DNA of 54,512 nucleotides from Bacteroidota bacterium (GCA_018267385.1 JAFDYN010000003.1:1-54512), one strand, 5' to 3'. Numbered from the stretch's first letter, positions 25,084-34,684 are shown. Notes: a model not told the origin generated them from the letters alone. Translations and numbers: made by a program.

Positions 25084-25182
25084 CTACGAGAATGCGTAAA
25101 TGATACCAAGCAGCAGGACCACGATCAGGCCTGCCAGATAGAGCAGGAGCTGCTTGCCATGTTCAGGTTCTCTTAATACCAT
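25084..25182 (-). CDS. 32-residue single-pass membrane protein
   Basis: ATG at 25182, TAG at 25084-25086: a charged N-terminus (MVLREPEHGKQ) followed by one strongly hydrophobic helix (LLLYLAGLIVVLLLGIIYAF). A perfect -7 box (25201-25208) sits 18 bases upstream, and a terminator lies just past the stop. Family unknown. Placement between a promoter and a terminator makes it likely real despite its size. Confidence 0.6.
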   Translation of the reverse strand: MVLREPEHGKQLLLYLAGLIVVLLLGIIYAFS

Positions 25183-25200
25183 TTTGATCTTTGCTTTACA

Positions 25201-25208
25201 CAAAGTTA
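25201..25208 (-). promoter_or_regulatory. Promoter -7 box for the 32-residue gene
   Basis: TAACTTTG on the minus strand matches TAnnTTTG exactly, 18 bases before the ATG at 25182. The region upstream is A+T-rich, with no clear -33 TTTG. Confidence 0.5.
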
Positions 25209-25382
25209 AAAGGCATTAAGGGAAAATTAACATAAAGAAAGCCATGTCGAAATCTGTATAATATCTATTGTGTTGATTGTGAGGATGATGCTTTTATAGG
25301 GGTAAATACTTTCCCGTATATGGAAATATTGTCTAGACAAATCAGTGAAATGCCTAGGCGAAAAATTAACATAAAAATCATC

Positions 25383-28300
25383 TTACCGCACTACCACAAA
25401 CCGTAGCGGACGTGACCCGTCTACTGAGATGGTGTACACACCCTCTGCCACATCAGGCAGGCGAATGGGCTGTGTATCAGCAGTGATGGTGCCTTGTATG
25501 ACCTCCGCGCCCAGCACATCATACACACGATAGCTGAGCCCATAGCTGCGCTCCGTCATGAGTGTAAAGGTGCCAGTGTTTGGATCCGGGTAGATGTGGA
25601 TCGCGCTTTTAGCATGGATATCATTGATGCCCTCGCACATATTGATGCTGATCGAATCCAGTGCACTAGCACTACAGCCATAGGCATCCGTATATGTATA
25701 TATGATGCTGTCAAACCCCCTGTTTATGTTATATAGATCGATGAGAGCTGTCCTGCCATTGAGTGTATCATTGCTGACATCCAGTCCCGAATAGTGCCCG
25801 CCAGCAGGGAAGCCTCCCGCCATAGGTATCATATACCTGGGAAAAAATAGTTCGCACCAAAACGCTACAGAATCAAAATGTGAATTTACATAAGTGATAT
25901 AGTTTTGACTGACCAAAGTATCCCATGAAAACGTCACCTGAGGTGCCGGCCTCACAGTGAGTATCAGCTGCACGAAGCTATCACAGCCGTACGCATTATG
26001 GAAGATATAGATCGCCGAGTCTGATGTAGTGAGGGTATCATGCAGATAGATGTATTGCTCACCGGCGCAGATCGTGTCGTTTATCAGCAGGTAGCCATTG
26101 GGACGTATAGATAGCGCCAGGCTGATGATACTATCACAGCCACCGGCTGATGTCAGTGTATCCAGATAGCTGCCTGCTGCCGTGAGCTGATGCCCGCCAA
26201 AGGCGTAGCTGCTACCTGCACAGATCGTATCATGCAGCGTGGTATGCGCGGCAGGCAGTACCGTGAGCCAGATGTGATAGGTCGTGTCACAGCCGGTAGC
26301 ATTCTGCATCAGGTTGTAGTAGAAGCCCGTTGTAGTCATGGTCATGCCACCATAGACAAATGTATCTCCCTGGCAGATCGTGGTAGAATCATAGATGTCC
26401 CCATCTACGCACGTAGCCAGCTGCACCGTAGTGGTAGCCGTATTGGTCACTACAGCAGGATTGAGGTCAAAGTAGATGTAGGCCGTGTTATTGATCGCAG
26501 TGCCATTCGGCAGACCGGCATTAGCCCTGACGCGGTACTGTATCCAGCCCTCGCTCAGTGGCGGATTGGTAGCGCTATCTACCAGGTTGATATGCGGGAA
26601 GGTAAAGGTCATCGCACCGCCCTCCAGCTGTATCACCGCATGATGGCTGGATGCGAGGTACTGGAAGGAGGCCGCATCTACATACTGGCTCAGTGTATCT
26701 TTCAGCACTACGAGATAGGCTGTATCATTTCCCGTGTTTTGAAAATGGACGGTGTAGGTGAGCCAGTCTGCCTCACCAGGAGCCAGCCTATCCGGTGATA
26801 CATCCTTGTAGTTAGGGTCAAGAGAATTGCTGACGCTGAAGCAATGGGTCAATGTATCATCCGCCCTGACAGGGTCTGCCGGTGTAGATGATACGATGGT
26901 GGTCAGGCATATTTGTGATCCGATCACTGCATGCGAGTCTATGCTTAGTACTATATCGAGACTATGCTCTGTCAGTGTATTGAGGTCTGCCAGGGCATAG
27001 GTAGCCGTCTGTCCGGACACAGAGGTCGGGGTCAGCGCTCCTGGCCCGGGGCCGTAGTAGCTTGCCCCGGTGGTCCAGGTAGTGGTCACGGTGCCAGGTG
27101 TCACAGAGCTGCAGTTTATATTGTGGTAGAGTGAGAGGTTGGTCGCATAGATCTCGATATACGGCCTGCTACCAGGGCGCACGAGCGGACCTGCTATGGA
27201 GGTGACACCATAGTCAGATCCTGATAGTGATACCCCGCATTGCATGCCAAAGTTTTCATACTTCTTCACCGAGTCTATCGCTGAGATAGCCACCCCACGT
27301 ACGCCGATCTGCGGGCAGGCTACTACCAGACCCAGTGCTGTAGTATCTACATCTACCGTATAGCTGCCATAGCCCGGCGTCTTGAATGAATAACCTCCCG
27401 AGCTGAAGGTGTAAAACTGTTGTATCACATTGCCTCCTTGCTTCAGTTGCACTTTGATGTTGGTCACCGGTGTGCCCTGATTGAGGCTGTCAGCGGTACA
27501 GTTAGCAGATATATCCTGGTGGATATTGCCGGCTACATTGTAGTAAAACTCGCAGCCTGAGGCTGCATCGCATACAGGCAGGGTACCAGGATTGATATCA
27601 TACTGCAGCGCAGAAAACCGCGAAGGTACGCATTGCACACTGGTACCTGCAAATTTGAAAGTAGTAAACTGCGTCTGTGTGATCCGTGGCAGGCATGAGA
27701 TAGAATGGTTGTAGGTGAAGGTTAGCGTAGATAGTAATGGTGGTATATTGCCGATAGCGGCTATATCGTTATCATCACAGCTTAGCATGCCGAGGCGGGC
27801 GGGCAGCGGCGGCAGGACAGTCAGCCGGTTTATAGAGCAGTTGAGCGTCTGCAGGGAGTCCGGCAGATGGGCTGGCAGGGCAGTTATTTGGTTAGAGCTG
27901 CATGCCAGAGCCGTCATAGCATCAGGCAGTACGGGTATGGAGGTGAGCTGGTTCATGCTGCAGTCCAGGTCCCGTAGAGATGCGGGTAGTGAGGGAAGGC
28001 TGGTCAGTTGGTTTTGGCTGCATAGCAGGGTAGCCAGGACCGGGGGTAGCGCAGGGAGGGAGGTGAGGCTATTGAGTCCACAATATATCTCGGTGATAGA
28101 GGACGGCAGCGCAGGCAGGCTGGTGAGCTGTGCATTCTGGCACCAGAGCCATTGCAAGCTGGCGGGCAGGGTGGGTAGCCCGCCATATAGCGGATTGCCA
28201 TCGCAATACAGGTGTTGCAATCCATTGGGCAGCGTGGGCAGCGAGGTCAGGTTATTATCCTGGCAGCTAAAGGATATCAAAGTGCCGGGCAATGGCGGCA

Positions 28301-28796
28301 GCGAGTACGCACCGATATTCTCGCACTGCAGGTCGCTCAGGCTGTAGGGCCAGTCTATGATAGACTGCGCCAGCAGCGGATTGTCAGAAATATCGAGTAC
28401 CATCAGGCTATAGGGTAGCGGATATGGCAGGGTCTGCACATGCGCATCACGACAGGTAAAGGTGATCAGATCGGGTGGCAGATTATTGATGAAAGGGATG
28501 CTGTCATAATTACAGTACAGGGAGGTCATACCTGTCAGGTACTGGAGCCCCTCCAGATTGGTGATATTCGTATGGCTGATGTCTATGGTGATATAGCTCT
28601 GTGTCAGCGGGTCAGAGGCGTCGAGCTGCCAGCCCGCAGCATTGCTGCCAGTCATGATAGAGCTAAATCCATTATTGTATAGCCAGGTGCCCAGATTAGT
28701 ATCCGGTATTGCTACATACTGTGCCTGCACACCGGAGAGCGTACAGCAGAGCAGGATAACGATCAATAAACGGTGGAGGGTTTGTGTCGTATGCAT
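25383..28796 (-). CDS. Large LRR surface protein with T9SS sorting domain
   Basis: 1137 residues from the ATG at 28796, which begins a signal peptide (LLIVILLCCTLSGVQAQ). Residues about 60-380 are about 15 leucine-rich repeats of 20-21 residues (pattern LPALPxxLxxLxCxxNxLTS). Around 640-800 there is a beta domain of the kind found in large Bacteroidota cargo (VHFQNTGNDTAYLVVLKDTL). Then come three repeats of about 55 residues ending GCDxxxxLxLxVxP. The last 75 residues are a T9SS type-A sorting domain (IYPDPNTGTFTL ... GVYTISVDG ... LRFVVVR). Likely a cell-surface adhesin or binding protein. Confidence 0.88.
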   Translation of the reverse strand: MHTTQTLHRLLIVILLCCTLSGVQAQYVAIPDTNLGTWLYNNGFSSIMTGSNAAGWQLDASDPLTQSYITIDISHTNITNLEGLQYLTGMTSLYCNYDSIPFINNLPPDLITFTCRDAHVQTLPYPLPYSLMVLDISDNPLLAQSIIDWPYSLSDLQCENIGAYSLPPLPGTLISFSCQDNNLTSLPTLPNGLQHLYCDGNPLYGGLPTLPASLQWLWCQNAQLTSLPALPSSITEIYCGLNSLTSLPALPPVLATLLCSQNQLTSLPSLPASLRDLDCSMNQLTSIPVLPDAMTALACSSNQITALPAHLPDSLQTLNCSINRLTVLPPLPARLGMLSCDDNDIAAIGNIPPLLSTLTFTYNHSISCLPRITQTQFTTFKFAGTSVQCVPSRFSALQYDINPGTLPVCDAASGCEFYYNVAGNIHQDISANCTADSLNQGTPVTNIKVQLKQGGNVIQQFYTFSSGGYSFKTPGYGSYTVDVDTTALGLVVACPQIGVRGVAISAIDSVKKYENFGMQCGVSLSGSDYGVTSIAGPLVRPGSRPYIEIYATNLSLYHNINCSSVTPGTVTTTWTTGASYYGPGPGALTPTSVSGQTATYALADLNTLTEHSLDIVLSIDSHAVIGSQICLTTIVSSTPADPVRADDTLTHCFSVSNSLDPNYKDVSPDRLAPGEADWLTYTVHFQNTGNDTAYLVVLKDTLSQYVDAASFQYLASSHHAVIQLEGGAMTFTFPHINLVDSATNPPLSEGWIQYRVRANAGLPNGTAINNTAYIYFDLNPAVVTNTATTTVQLATCVDGDIYDSTTICQGDTFVYGGMTMTTTGFYYNLMQNATGCDTTYHIWLTVLPAAHTTLHDTICAGSSYAFGGHQLTAAGSYLDTLTSAGGCDSIISLALSIRPNGYLLINDTICAGEQYIYLHDTLTTSDSAIYIFHNAYGCDSFVQLILTVRPAPQVTFSWDTLVSQNYITYVNSHFDSVAFWCELFFPRYMIPMAGGFPAGGHYSGLDVSNDTLNGRTALIDLYNINRGFDSIIYTYTDAYGCSASALDSISINMCEGINDIHAKSAIHIYPDPNTGTFTLMTERSYGLSYRVYDVLGAEVIQGTITADTQPIRLPDVAEGVYTISVDGSRPLRFVVVR

Positions 28797-28862
28797 AGGA
28801 GGTTGATTTTGCTGAAAGGTATAAGTCTGAATCCAAAAAAGGAAATGAACTTTCATTTTTTG

Positions 28863-28913
28863 TCACCGCACCACTACAAACCGCAGCGGACGTGCACCAT
28901 CCAAGCCAGCGAC
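28863..28913 (-). pseudogene. Orphan 3' end of a T9SS-cargo gene
   Basis: On the minus strand these 17 codons read VAGLDGARPLRFVVVR-stop, nearly the same as the C-terminus of the LRR protein (SVDGSRPLRFVVVR-stop at 25383). It lies just upstream of the LRR gene with no body of its own. It is what remains of a second, tandem T9SS-cargo gene, probably lost by recombination or deletion. Confidence 0.75.
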
Positions 28914-29029
28914 GAAAGTAAGCAACAATAAAACACGACGGAGCGTATAGGTTGTTTTCACAGAAAGCCTTTGGCTTAAAAGAAACACTATGCAGGGAAT
29001 GTATATATGCCCGCATACCTTACCAAAGG

Positions 29030-30676
29030 CTACCTCCCAAATATCTCCCGGCTCAATCGCGCATCATGACCATAAATATCATGGCGGAAGTTGACCAGTC
29101 CGTCCTGGTCTACCCATGCGGTAAAGTACACGATGTAGACCGGTACCGATGGGCGCACGGGTACTTTCTTCTCTATATGGCTATGCATCATGGCGTGGAT
29201 CGTATCCGGCGGCAGCTTCACCGAGTCCGCACGAAAGAGGTAGTCTGCCAGGCGCTCCGGCTCTGCCAGGCGGATGCAGCCATGACTGAAGGCGCGGCTA
29301 TTTTCACTAAAGAAGCTCTTGGCCGGGGTGTCATGCAGGAAGATGTCAAAGCTATTGGGAAAGAAGAAAGCCACGAGGCCCAGCGCGCAGTCATCTCCGG
29401 GCTTTTGCCGTATCACAAAGGGCACACTCTTGTCATACCTGCTCCAGTGTATATCATCAGGGTCCAGCACCTCGCCATCGCGCACCACCTCCATATGCGC
29501 GCGCTGCAGGTAGCCGGGGTCGCGCTTCAGCTTGGGCAGTAGCTCCTTGCGTATGATGCTCTGTGGTACATTCCAGTAGGGGCTAAACTCTACCACACTC
29601 AGCCTCCCGGTGAAGATGCTCGTAGCCGTGGCCGCATTGCCTACCACTACGTCCATGCTCCACGCCACCCGGTGCTCCTCGTATACATGCAGGCGGTACT
29701 CCGGTATATTGACCAGGATATAGTGGGCAGGGGTAGAGTCAGGCAGCCAGCGCAGGCGCTCCATATTCAGCATGATCTGGCGCAGGCGCAGGGAGACGGG
29801 CTGGTCTAGCTCGGCCAGTGTCAGGCTGTCTACCCGGCCCGTAGGGCGCAGGCCCATACGCTCCTGATAGCGGCGCACGGCAGCAGCCAGCGTATCGGTA
29901 TAGGTGGGGCTACGCTCGGGTATCATGTAGTCTCCGGTCATAGCCAGGTGGTCCTTGAGCATCACGGTAGCGCCGCTGGTGTCGCCTGCTTTCATAGGCA
30001 GTTTGGTCACAGGGGGTATGATGGGCCAGCCGCCTTTTTTCTCTATGGCGCGGTACTGCACCAGGGCTTTCTTCAGCGCCTTGTAGTAGTCATTGACCGG
30101 CTCGTACTCGGCATACTGCGAGGGTGAGGAGACGAGGCTATCCAGCAGGCGCTTGTAGTCTTTCTTCATGCGTGGTATGTACCACTCCAGGTCCTTCAGG
30201 TCTATGCGCGTACCGCCGTAGGCTTTCTCCGCATAGCGGAAAAAAGTGATCGTCAGCTTGAGGTCCAGCAGGGCTTTTTTCTCCGTAGGGCCTATGAAGA
30301 GCATGTCACCTATCTCGGCCTCTGCCAGCCCTTTGGTCAGCGTACTATCGCCAAAGTCTGACTCATAGGCGCGCAGCGTGGTGAGAAAGTCATAGGCGCT
30401 GATAGACAGGCCGCCGTCTGTGAGCCAGGCCGCCTGGTAGTTTCGCCGCTGGTAGAAGTCATTGACATCTTCGGCGAAATCGCGCAGGGAGGTATCGCGC
30501 TCCAGCTCGCGGGTGATCAGCTCACTATCCAGCACGCAGTCGGTGTACCGCTGGTCGGTATAGAGGGCCTGGTTTTGCATGCGCAGCTTGCGGCGGTTCT
30601 TGCAGCCTTTGCAGCCGGCTATCATGGTCACGATAAATAAGAGTGCGAGCGAGAGGACGAGACTACGTCTGATCAT
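29030..30676 (-). CDS. YcbB-type L,D-transpeptidase lipoprotein
   Basis: 548 residues from the ATG at 30676; lipoprotein signal VTMIAGC. An N-terminal scaffold region (about 40-250) is followed by a peptidoglycan-binding domain (about 240-300, AVRRYQERMGLRPTGRVDSL) and a YkuD/L,D-transpeptidase domain with HDTPAKSFFSE and the active-site SHGCIRL. It should make 3-3 cross-links or attach proteins in peptidoglycan from the periplasmic side. It faces a divergent T9SS gene with its own -7 box at 30698. A second YkuD-family protein lies at 33361. Confidence 0.9.
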   Translation of the reverse strand: MIRRSLVLSLALLFIVTMIAGCKGCKNRRKLRMQNQALYTDQRYTDCVLDSELITRELERDTSLRDFAEDVNDFYQRRNYQAAWLTDGGLSISAYDFLTTLRAYESDFGDSTLTKGLAEAEIGDMLFIGPTEKKALLDLKLTITFFRYAEKAYGGTRIDLKDLEWYIPRMKKDYKRLLDSLVSSPSQYAEYEPVNDYYKALKKALVQYRAIEKKGGWPIIPPVTKLPMKAGDTSGATVMLKDHLAMTGDYMIPERSPTYTDTLAAAVRRYQERMGLRPTGRVDSLTLAELDQPVSLRLRQIMLNMERLRWLPDSTPAHYILVNIPEYRLHVYEEHRVAWSMDVVVGNAATATSIFTGRLSVVEFSPYWNVPQSIIRKELLPKLKRDPGYLQRAHMEVVRDGEVLDPDDIHWSRYDKSVPFVIRQKPGDDCALGLVAFFFPNSFDIFLHDTPAKSFFSENSRAFSHGCIRLAEPERLADYLFRADSVKLPPDTIHAMMHSHIEKKVPVRPSVPVYIVYFTAWVDQDGLVNFRHDIYGHDARLSREIFGR

Positions 30677-30697
30677 GTAGGTGGATGGTGATTTGTG

Positions 30698-30705
30698 CAA
30701 AGATA
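30698..30705 (-). promoter_or_regulatory. Promoter -7 box for YcbB-type gene
   Basis: TATCTTTG on the minus strand, 21 bases before the ATG at 30676; exact match to TAnnTTTG. It confirms the later start, because the longer frame to 30709 would begin upstream of the transcript start. Confidence 0.6.
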
Positions 30706-30857
30706 GCAAATCCCGTACCGTACTTTAATCGACGATCGCAAATGGATAATGGAAAGTACCTGCACCGCCGTCGGTGAAAATGTATTCCTCCGCGTCCTTT
30801 GAGTAGTAAAGACTTTCATTTATGACAAAGGCATGACGCGGCATCGGCCTTTGCCAT

Positions 30858-30865
30858 TATCTTTG
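30858..30865 (+). promoter_or_regulatory. Promoter -7 box for T9SS protein gene
   Basis: TATCTTTG, exact match, 23 bases before the ATG at 30889. It shares a 212-base divergent intergenic region with the YcbB-type promoter. Confidence 0.6.
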
Positions 30866-30888
30866 CAGTACCTAAACAAAGTGACCAC

Positions 30889-32760
30889 ATGAAACGACTT
30901 CTTCCCTTCCTCGCTTTACTGCTTTATACACTACCCTCTATGGCCCAGTCTCATGAGTGGGACCAGTGGCGCTTCATTGATAGCTGCGCTATGTCTTTCA
31001 CCGGAGGTGCCCCAGTGAATGTGCCGGGCTGCCGGCTCTATCGCACGGGCCATGATAGCACGAGCTACACCTTTGACGCAGGCACTGCCTCCATTGCAGA
31101 TCGCAACGGCCACCTCTTGTTTTATACCGATGGGGAATGGGTCTGGGATGACCGCGACTCTGTGACGCCCAATGGCCGTGGCCTCAGGCATGGCCCATAC
31201 TCATCTGTACAAGCCTCCCTCATCCTACCCATGCCGGGAGATACTAATCTCTATTACATTTTCACTGCCACCGGCAATTACTTTTACCTCAATACCCCCA
31301 CTGATACCGGCTACTACTACAGCATCTTTGACCGGCGGCTGAATGGCGGTCACGGAGATGTGACCGGCACCAAAAATGTGCTGCTGTATAAATGGAACAC
31401 CGGAGCGCTCGCTGCCACACACAATGCGCGCCACAACGGCTTCTGGATAGTCACCCATGGACAGAGAGATTCCTTTGTCTGCTATCAGCTCACAGCGGCA
31501 GGGCTCTCGGCTCCTGTATACTCCCGGGCGGGAGGACTGTGGGATACCACCTTCTTGCTCACACATTATAACCGCGGCATTTCATTTACTATGGATGGCC
31601 AGCGGCTCACCTACCCGGTATATGGCGGTAGGTTTGAGATTTGTGACTTTGATCCTGCCACTGGCCGCGTATCCGGTGCTATCACAGTGGGCCCTATGAG
31701 CAGCCTGTATTCTACGGCTATCAGTTACACCATTTTCTCTCCTGATGGCACCAGGCTCTATGCTACAGAAAATAACCGCGGGATGCTCTGGCAGTTTGAT
31801 GTCACCAGCCGCTCGCCCGCTGCGATACTGGCCTCGCGCTATACGGTGGATAGTGCCGGGTGGCTTTCTACCTATGGCGGTATGCAGAATGGGCCGGATG
31901 GCAAGATCTATGTGGCCAGGTTTCAGACAGAAGAGCTGGGCGTGATCCAGCATCCCGATGCTGCAGGTGCTCAGTGTGCCTTTGCACCACATGGCTACAG
32001 CCTGGGCCACTCCACGGTACTGTTTGGCCTGCCCAATGTCGTCTTCTCCTCCTTTGGGCCACCGCTCTGCCAGCCCAGCAATACACCCATCAATGGCGCC
32101 ATCTGTGTAGACCTCCCGTATGACTTTCACGGCAGGCAGCTCAGCTCGCCCGGTATCTATCGCGATACCTTTCAGACCCACTATGGCTGTGATAGCGTCA
32201 TCACACTCTATCTGACCGTACAGCCGGCGCCTCAGGTCTCCCTTTCGCTCAGGCCTATGGTACAGCACGGCTACCTGCATGTGAGTGGCACGGATACATT
32301 TACCTGCCTGGGAGATCCGTCCTTTCTGCTCTCGGGGGGCTATCCTGCCGGCGGCACCTACTCCGGCGCAGATGTGACCGGCTACCGCTTTCAGCATACG
32401 GGCATGACTGCTACCACATCTGCCATCAGCTATACCTATACGGATACCAATGGCTGCTCTGCGCTGGCGCGCAAGGTGATCAAAGTAGAGGACTGCACCG
32501 CAGGCATACCAGACATGAGCGCTACCGGCACACTACACATCTACCCGGAGCCAAACAGTGGTACCCTGACGCTGCAGACGGCAGCTACCCACGGCAGCTA
32601 CTATATCATCCGCGATCTCTCGGGCGCAGTAGTGATGCACGGCGCGATCACGCAGGAGCAGCAGCGCATAGACATGACTGGCACCAGCAGCGGTACCTAT
32701 CTGCTCACAGTAGTAGCTGATGAAAAGGTAGAGACGGTGAAGGTGACTATAGCGCGATGA
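30889..32760 (+). CDS. Secreted beta-propeller-like protein with T9SS sorting domain
   Basis: 623 residues; signal peptide LLPFLALLLYTLPSMAQ. The bulk (about 30-390) has repeated short segments of the type DGxRLYATENNxG and PDGKIYVARFQ, which suggests a beta-propeller. One GCDSVITLYLTVQPAP repeat (near 435-450) resembles those in the LRR protein at 25383. The last 75 residues form a T9SS type-A sorting domain (IYPEPNSGTLTL ... GTYLLTVVADEKVETVKVTIAR). Likely a surface protein. It is possibly related to the LRR protein by shared modules. Confidence 0.82.
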   Translation: MKRLLPFLALLLYTLPSMAQSHEWDQWRFIDSCAMSFTGGAPVNVPGCRLYRTGHDSTSYTFDAGTASIADRNGHLLFYTDGEWVWDDRDSVTPNGRGLRHGPYSSVQASLILPMPGDTNLYYIFTATGNYFYLNTPTDTGYYYSIFDRRLNGGHGDVTGTKNVLLYKWNTGALAATHNARHNGFWIVTHGQRDSFVCYQLTAAGLSAPVYSRAGGLWDTTFLLTHYNRGISFTMDGQRLTYPVYGGRFEICDFDPATGRVSGAITVGPMSSLYSTAISYTIFSPDGTRLYATENNRGMLWQFDVTSRSPAAILASRYTVDSAGWLSTYGGMQNGPDGKIYVARFQTEELGVIQHPDAAGAQCAFAPHGYSLGHSTVLFGLPNVVFSSFGPPLCQPSNTPINGAICVDLPYDFHGRQLSSPGIYRDTFQTHYGCDSVITLYLTVQPAPQVSLSLRPMVQHGYLHVSGTDTFTCLGDPSFLLSGGYPAGGTYSGADVTGYRFQHTGMTATTSAISYTYTDTNGCSALARKVIKVEDCTAGIPDMSATGTLHIYPEPNSGTLTLQTAATHGSYYIIRDLSGAVVMHGAITQEQQRIDMTGTSSGTYLLTVVADEKVETVKVTIAR

Positions 32761-32898
32761 GGAGTTGATAATGGATCACCTCGCAGTCGTTGAGGACGCT
32801 TCGCTCAACATCATCAACGGCATTGGGTAGGATACTGCATGCGTGTCTCAGCTACATCGGCAGAGTTGTTATATTTATAAAGAAAATAGAGGTGGCAA

Positions 32899-33219
32899 AT
32901 GACACTGACCGAGCTGGAAGATGTGGTAGAAACGATACAAGGCCCTGAGATGCAGCGCGTAGCATCCATGATCGCCGATGCTATCAATGATTATCCTGAG
33001 GAGGTTTCTGTCGAGGTTTACTTTGACCATGTCAGGCGCCTGACGGGCAGTGAGGACATCACAAAACACGCCCTGCGCCGCTACCTGGATGCGCACCTCC
33101 TGTCTAGCCCCTGGATATGCGAATCCTTGTCATACCTCCATGAGGCGCGCGATATCATGGATATACATCATATCACATGGGCGCAGCTATTTGCCGCTAT
33201 TCATTTGAGCAATGGATAA
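32899..33219 (+). CDS. Hypothetical small soluble protein
   Basis: 106 residues, mostly helical and acidic (LEDVVETIQGPEMQRVASMI, then DHVRRLTGSED). No signal peptide or known motif. A purine-rich GAGGTGG stretch lies 6 bases before the ATG, an SD-like site that is uncommon in this genome. Flanked by short intergenic stretches with GACGCTTCGCT motifs (32797, 33263) also seen at 54470. Unknown function. Confidence 0.55.
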   Translation: MTLTELEDVVETIQGPEMQRVASMIADAINDYPEEVSVEVYFDHVRRLTGSEDITKHALRRYLDAHLLSSPWICESLSYLHEARDIMDIHHITWAQLFAAIHLSNG

Positions 33220-33360
33220 TGAATCGATAACTGATAATTGAAGACGCTCCAATTTGTCATTGCTGACGCTTCGCTAAACTGCAACAACAACATTAGTCTG
33301 AAACTCTCCGTGTACGCTGTGATAAATTGTATTAACTCCGTGCCCTCTGTGTAGTGATCT

Positions 33361-34002
33361 CTACTTAGCGTAGATATACAGCAGGGAGCCGTTGGCGAGG
33401 ATGGGGAGCAGCTTCTTCATAGCTGCATCCGGCAGTGCGGGGCAGCCGAAGCTCTTGCCACAGTAGCCATACTGATGGATAAAAGACTCTGCAGCATACC
33501 AGGCACCGTGTATGATGATCTCACGCGCGCGTGCATTGTCATTGATACCTTTCTCCAGGCCATCGAGCAGGAGGGAGGGGCCGTGCAGCGCCGTCTGTAT
33601 CTGCTCGCCTATGCGAAAGAATCCCTTGCTGCTCTTGTGGCTCTCCATCACATTGCTAAAGCTGGTGGCCATCAGGTCGCCGCTATTCTTGCCATGTGCT
33701 ACAAAGGTATTGGAGATCACCTGCTTCTTGTCCAGGTCTACCACCACAAATCGCTTTTCATTAGACGCTTTGGTAAAGTCACAGATGGCCACGATGTGCT
33801 TGGCTGGTTTGTACCTGTCATAGCCGGCCATACATTTGCTGAAAGCATCGTAGGGTATCAGCCCCGCCAGGTGGCAGTCTGTATAGAGCTGGCGCGTCTG
33901 GTCAGTCGCTGCCTCAGCCACATGGTGCGCCACCGGGGTAGCGTCTTCTTTCACTCCTGCTCCTGTGAGCAAAAGCGCGAAAAGGATACTAAGATAGTGC
34001 AT
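33361..34002 (-). CDS. YkuD_2-type murein L,D-transpeptidase-like protein
   Basis: 213 residues with a signal peptide (YLSILFALLLTGAG). It matches the catalytic-domain-only family with GKNSGD, SNVMESHKSSKGFF, IIHGAWYA and the active-site motif GKSFGCPAL. It probably acts on peptidoglycan peptides in the periplasm. It is independent of the YcbB-type enzyme at 29030, which has a different architecture. Confidence 0.85.
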   Translation of the reverse strand: MHYLSILFALLLTGAGVKEDATPVAHHVAEAATDQTRQLYTDCHLAGLIPYDAFSKCMAGYDRYKPAKHIVAICDFTKASNEKRFVVVDLDKKQVISNTFVAHGKNSGDLMATSFSNVMESHKSSKGFFRIGEQIQTALHGPSLLLDGLEKGINDNARAREIIIHGAWYAAESFIHQYGYCGKSFGCPALPDAAMKKLLPILANGSLLYIYAK

Positions 34003-34143
34003 ACTTGATAAACGAATATACGGCTAACTTAGTCTAAGTTTACACCAGACGGCACCTATTTTGAGGAATTTTTAGAATGGGGAATATTATCCCTCAATGA
34101 GTTGCACCGGGTGGCAGCGATTTAGCTGATATATGTCAGTGCT

Positions 34144-34344
34144 TTATGCCCGCGCGTCGTCACTCGTAGTACGCACCAGCCCTATGCCTGACACAAAGAA
34201 GAGCAGCCCCAGTATGCCATAGACCACGAGGGCCTTGACATCACGCATGCCACCCTGCGTATTCATAAAGAGGAAGGCGCCGTAGATCAGCCCCGCTATG
34301 CCCAGCACGGTGAGTATGCTGCCAAATATCCTTTTGAGATTCAT
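34144..34344 (-). CDS. Two-helix small membrane protein
   Basis: 66 residues with hydrophobic helices about 8-27 (SILTVLGIAGLIYGAFLFM) and 38-57 (ALVVYGILGLLFFVSGIGLV), and a short polar tail. Typical of small inner-membrane proteins of unknown function. ATG at 34344, preceded by an A/C-rich stretch. Confidence 0.65.
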   Translation of the reverse strand: MNLKRIFGSILTVLGIAGLIYGAFLFMNTQGGMRDVKALVVYGILGLLFFVSGIGLVRTTSDDARA

Positions 34345-34409
34345 GGTTGTTGTTTTTACTAACTATGGGTAAACCATAAAGCGTGCCAGTGGTGCTTGTG
34401 CTATTCCAT

Positions 34410-34467
34410 CTTGTTCACGATGTTCACGGTGTTTACGCTCCCCGTGAACGTGAACAGCGTGAACAAG
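34410..34467. repeat. Palindromic TGTTCACG repeat cluster
   Basis: Three 9-base units TGTTCACGA, TGTTCACGG and TGTTTACGC (34412-34438) face inverted CGTGAAC units (34443-34467). The outer arms CTTGTTCACG (34410-34419) and CGTGAACAAG (34458-34467) are perfect complements. No known regulator is evident. Confidence 0.8.
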
Positions 34468-34505
34468 CTGATCCATAGTGAAGAGTTCAAGATATTGTTC
34501 AATCC

Positions 34506-34555
34506 GGTGTTCAAGTGAGGATTGAACGCAGAGTTGAACGTTCAAATTGAACACC
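34506..34555. repeat. Second palindromic TTGAAC cluster
   Basis: Outer arms GGTGTTCAA (34506-34514) and TTGAACACC (34547-34555) are perfect complements. Inside lies TTGAACGTTCAA, a perfect 12-base palindrome (34534-34545). The core TGAAC is shared with the cluster at 34410. Confidence 0.75.
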
Positions 34556-34684
34556 TGAGCCAGCCGGCAGGTGTCATTAATTTACTTTCCTGAAAATGCG
34601 AAAAATGGTTATATTTTGCTATATTTGCATTATCATTCTTTTAGCGGCCTGTGAGCTGATATACTATATACATACATAGTATAC

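Noticed and set aside
34363..34554. 63-codon minus-strand frame
   Set aside because: Built entirely from the palindromic GTTCA/TGAAC cluster; the His/Val/Glu repeats reflect DNA repeats, not a protein.
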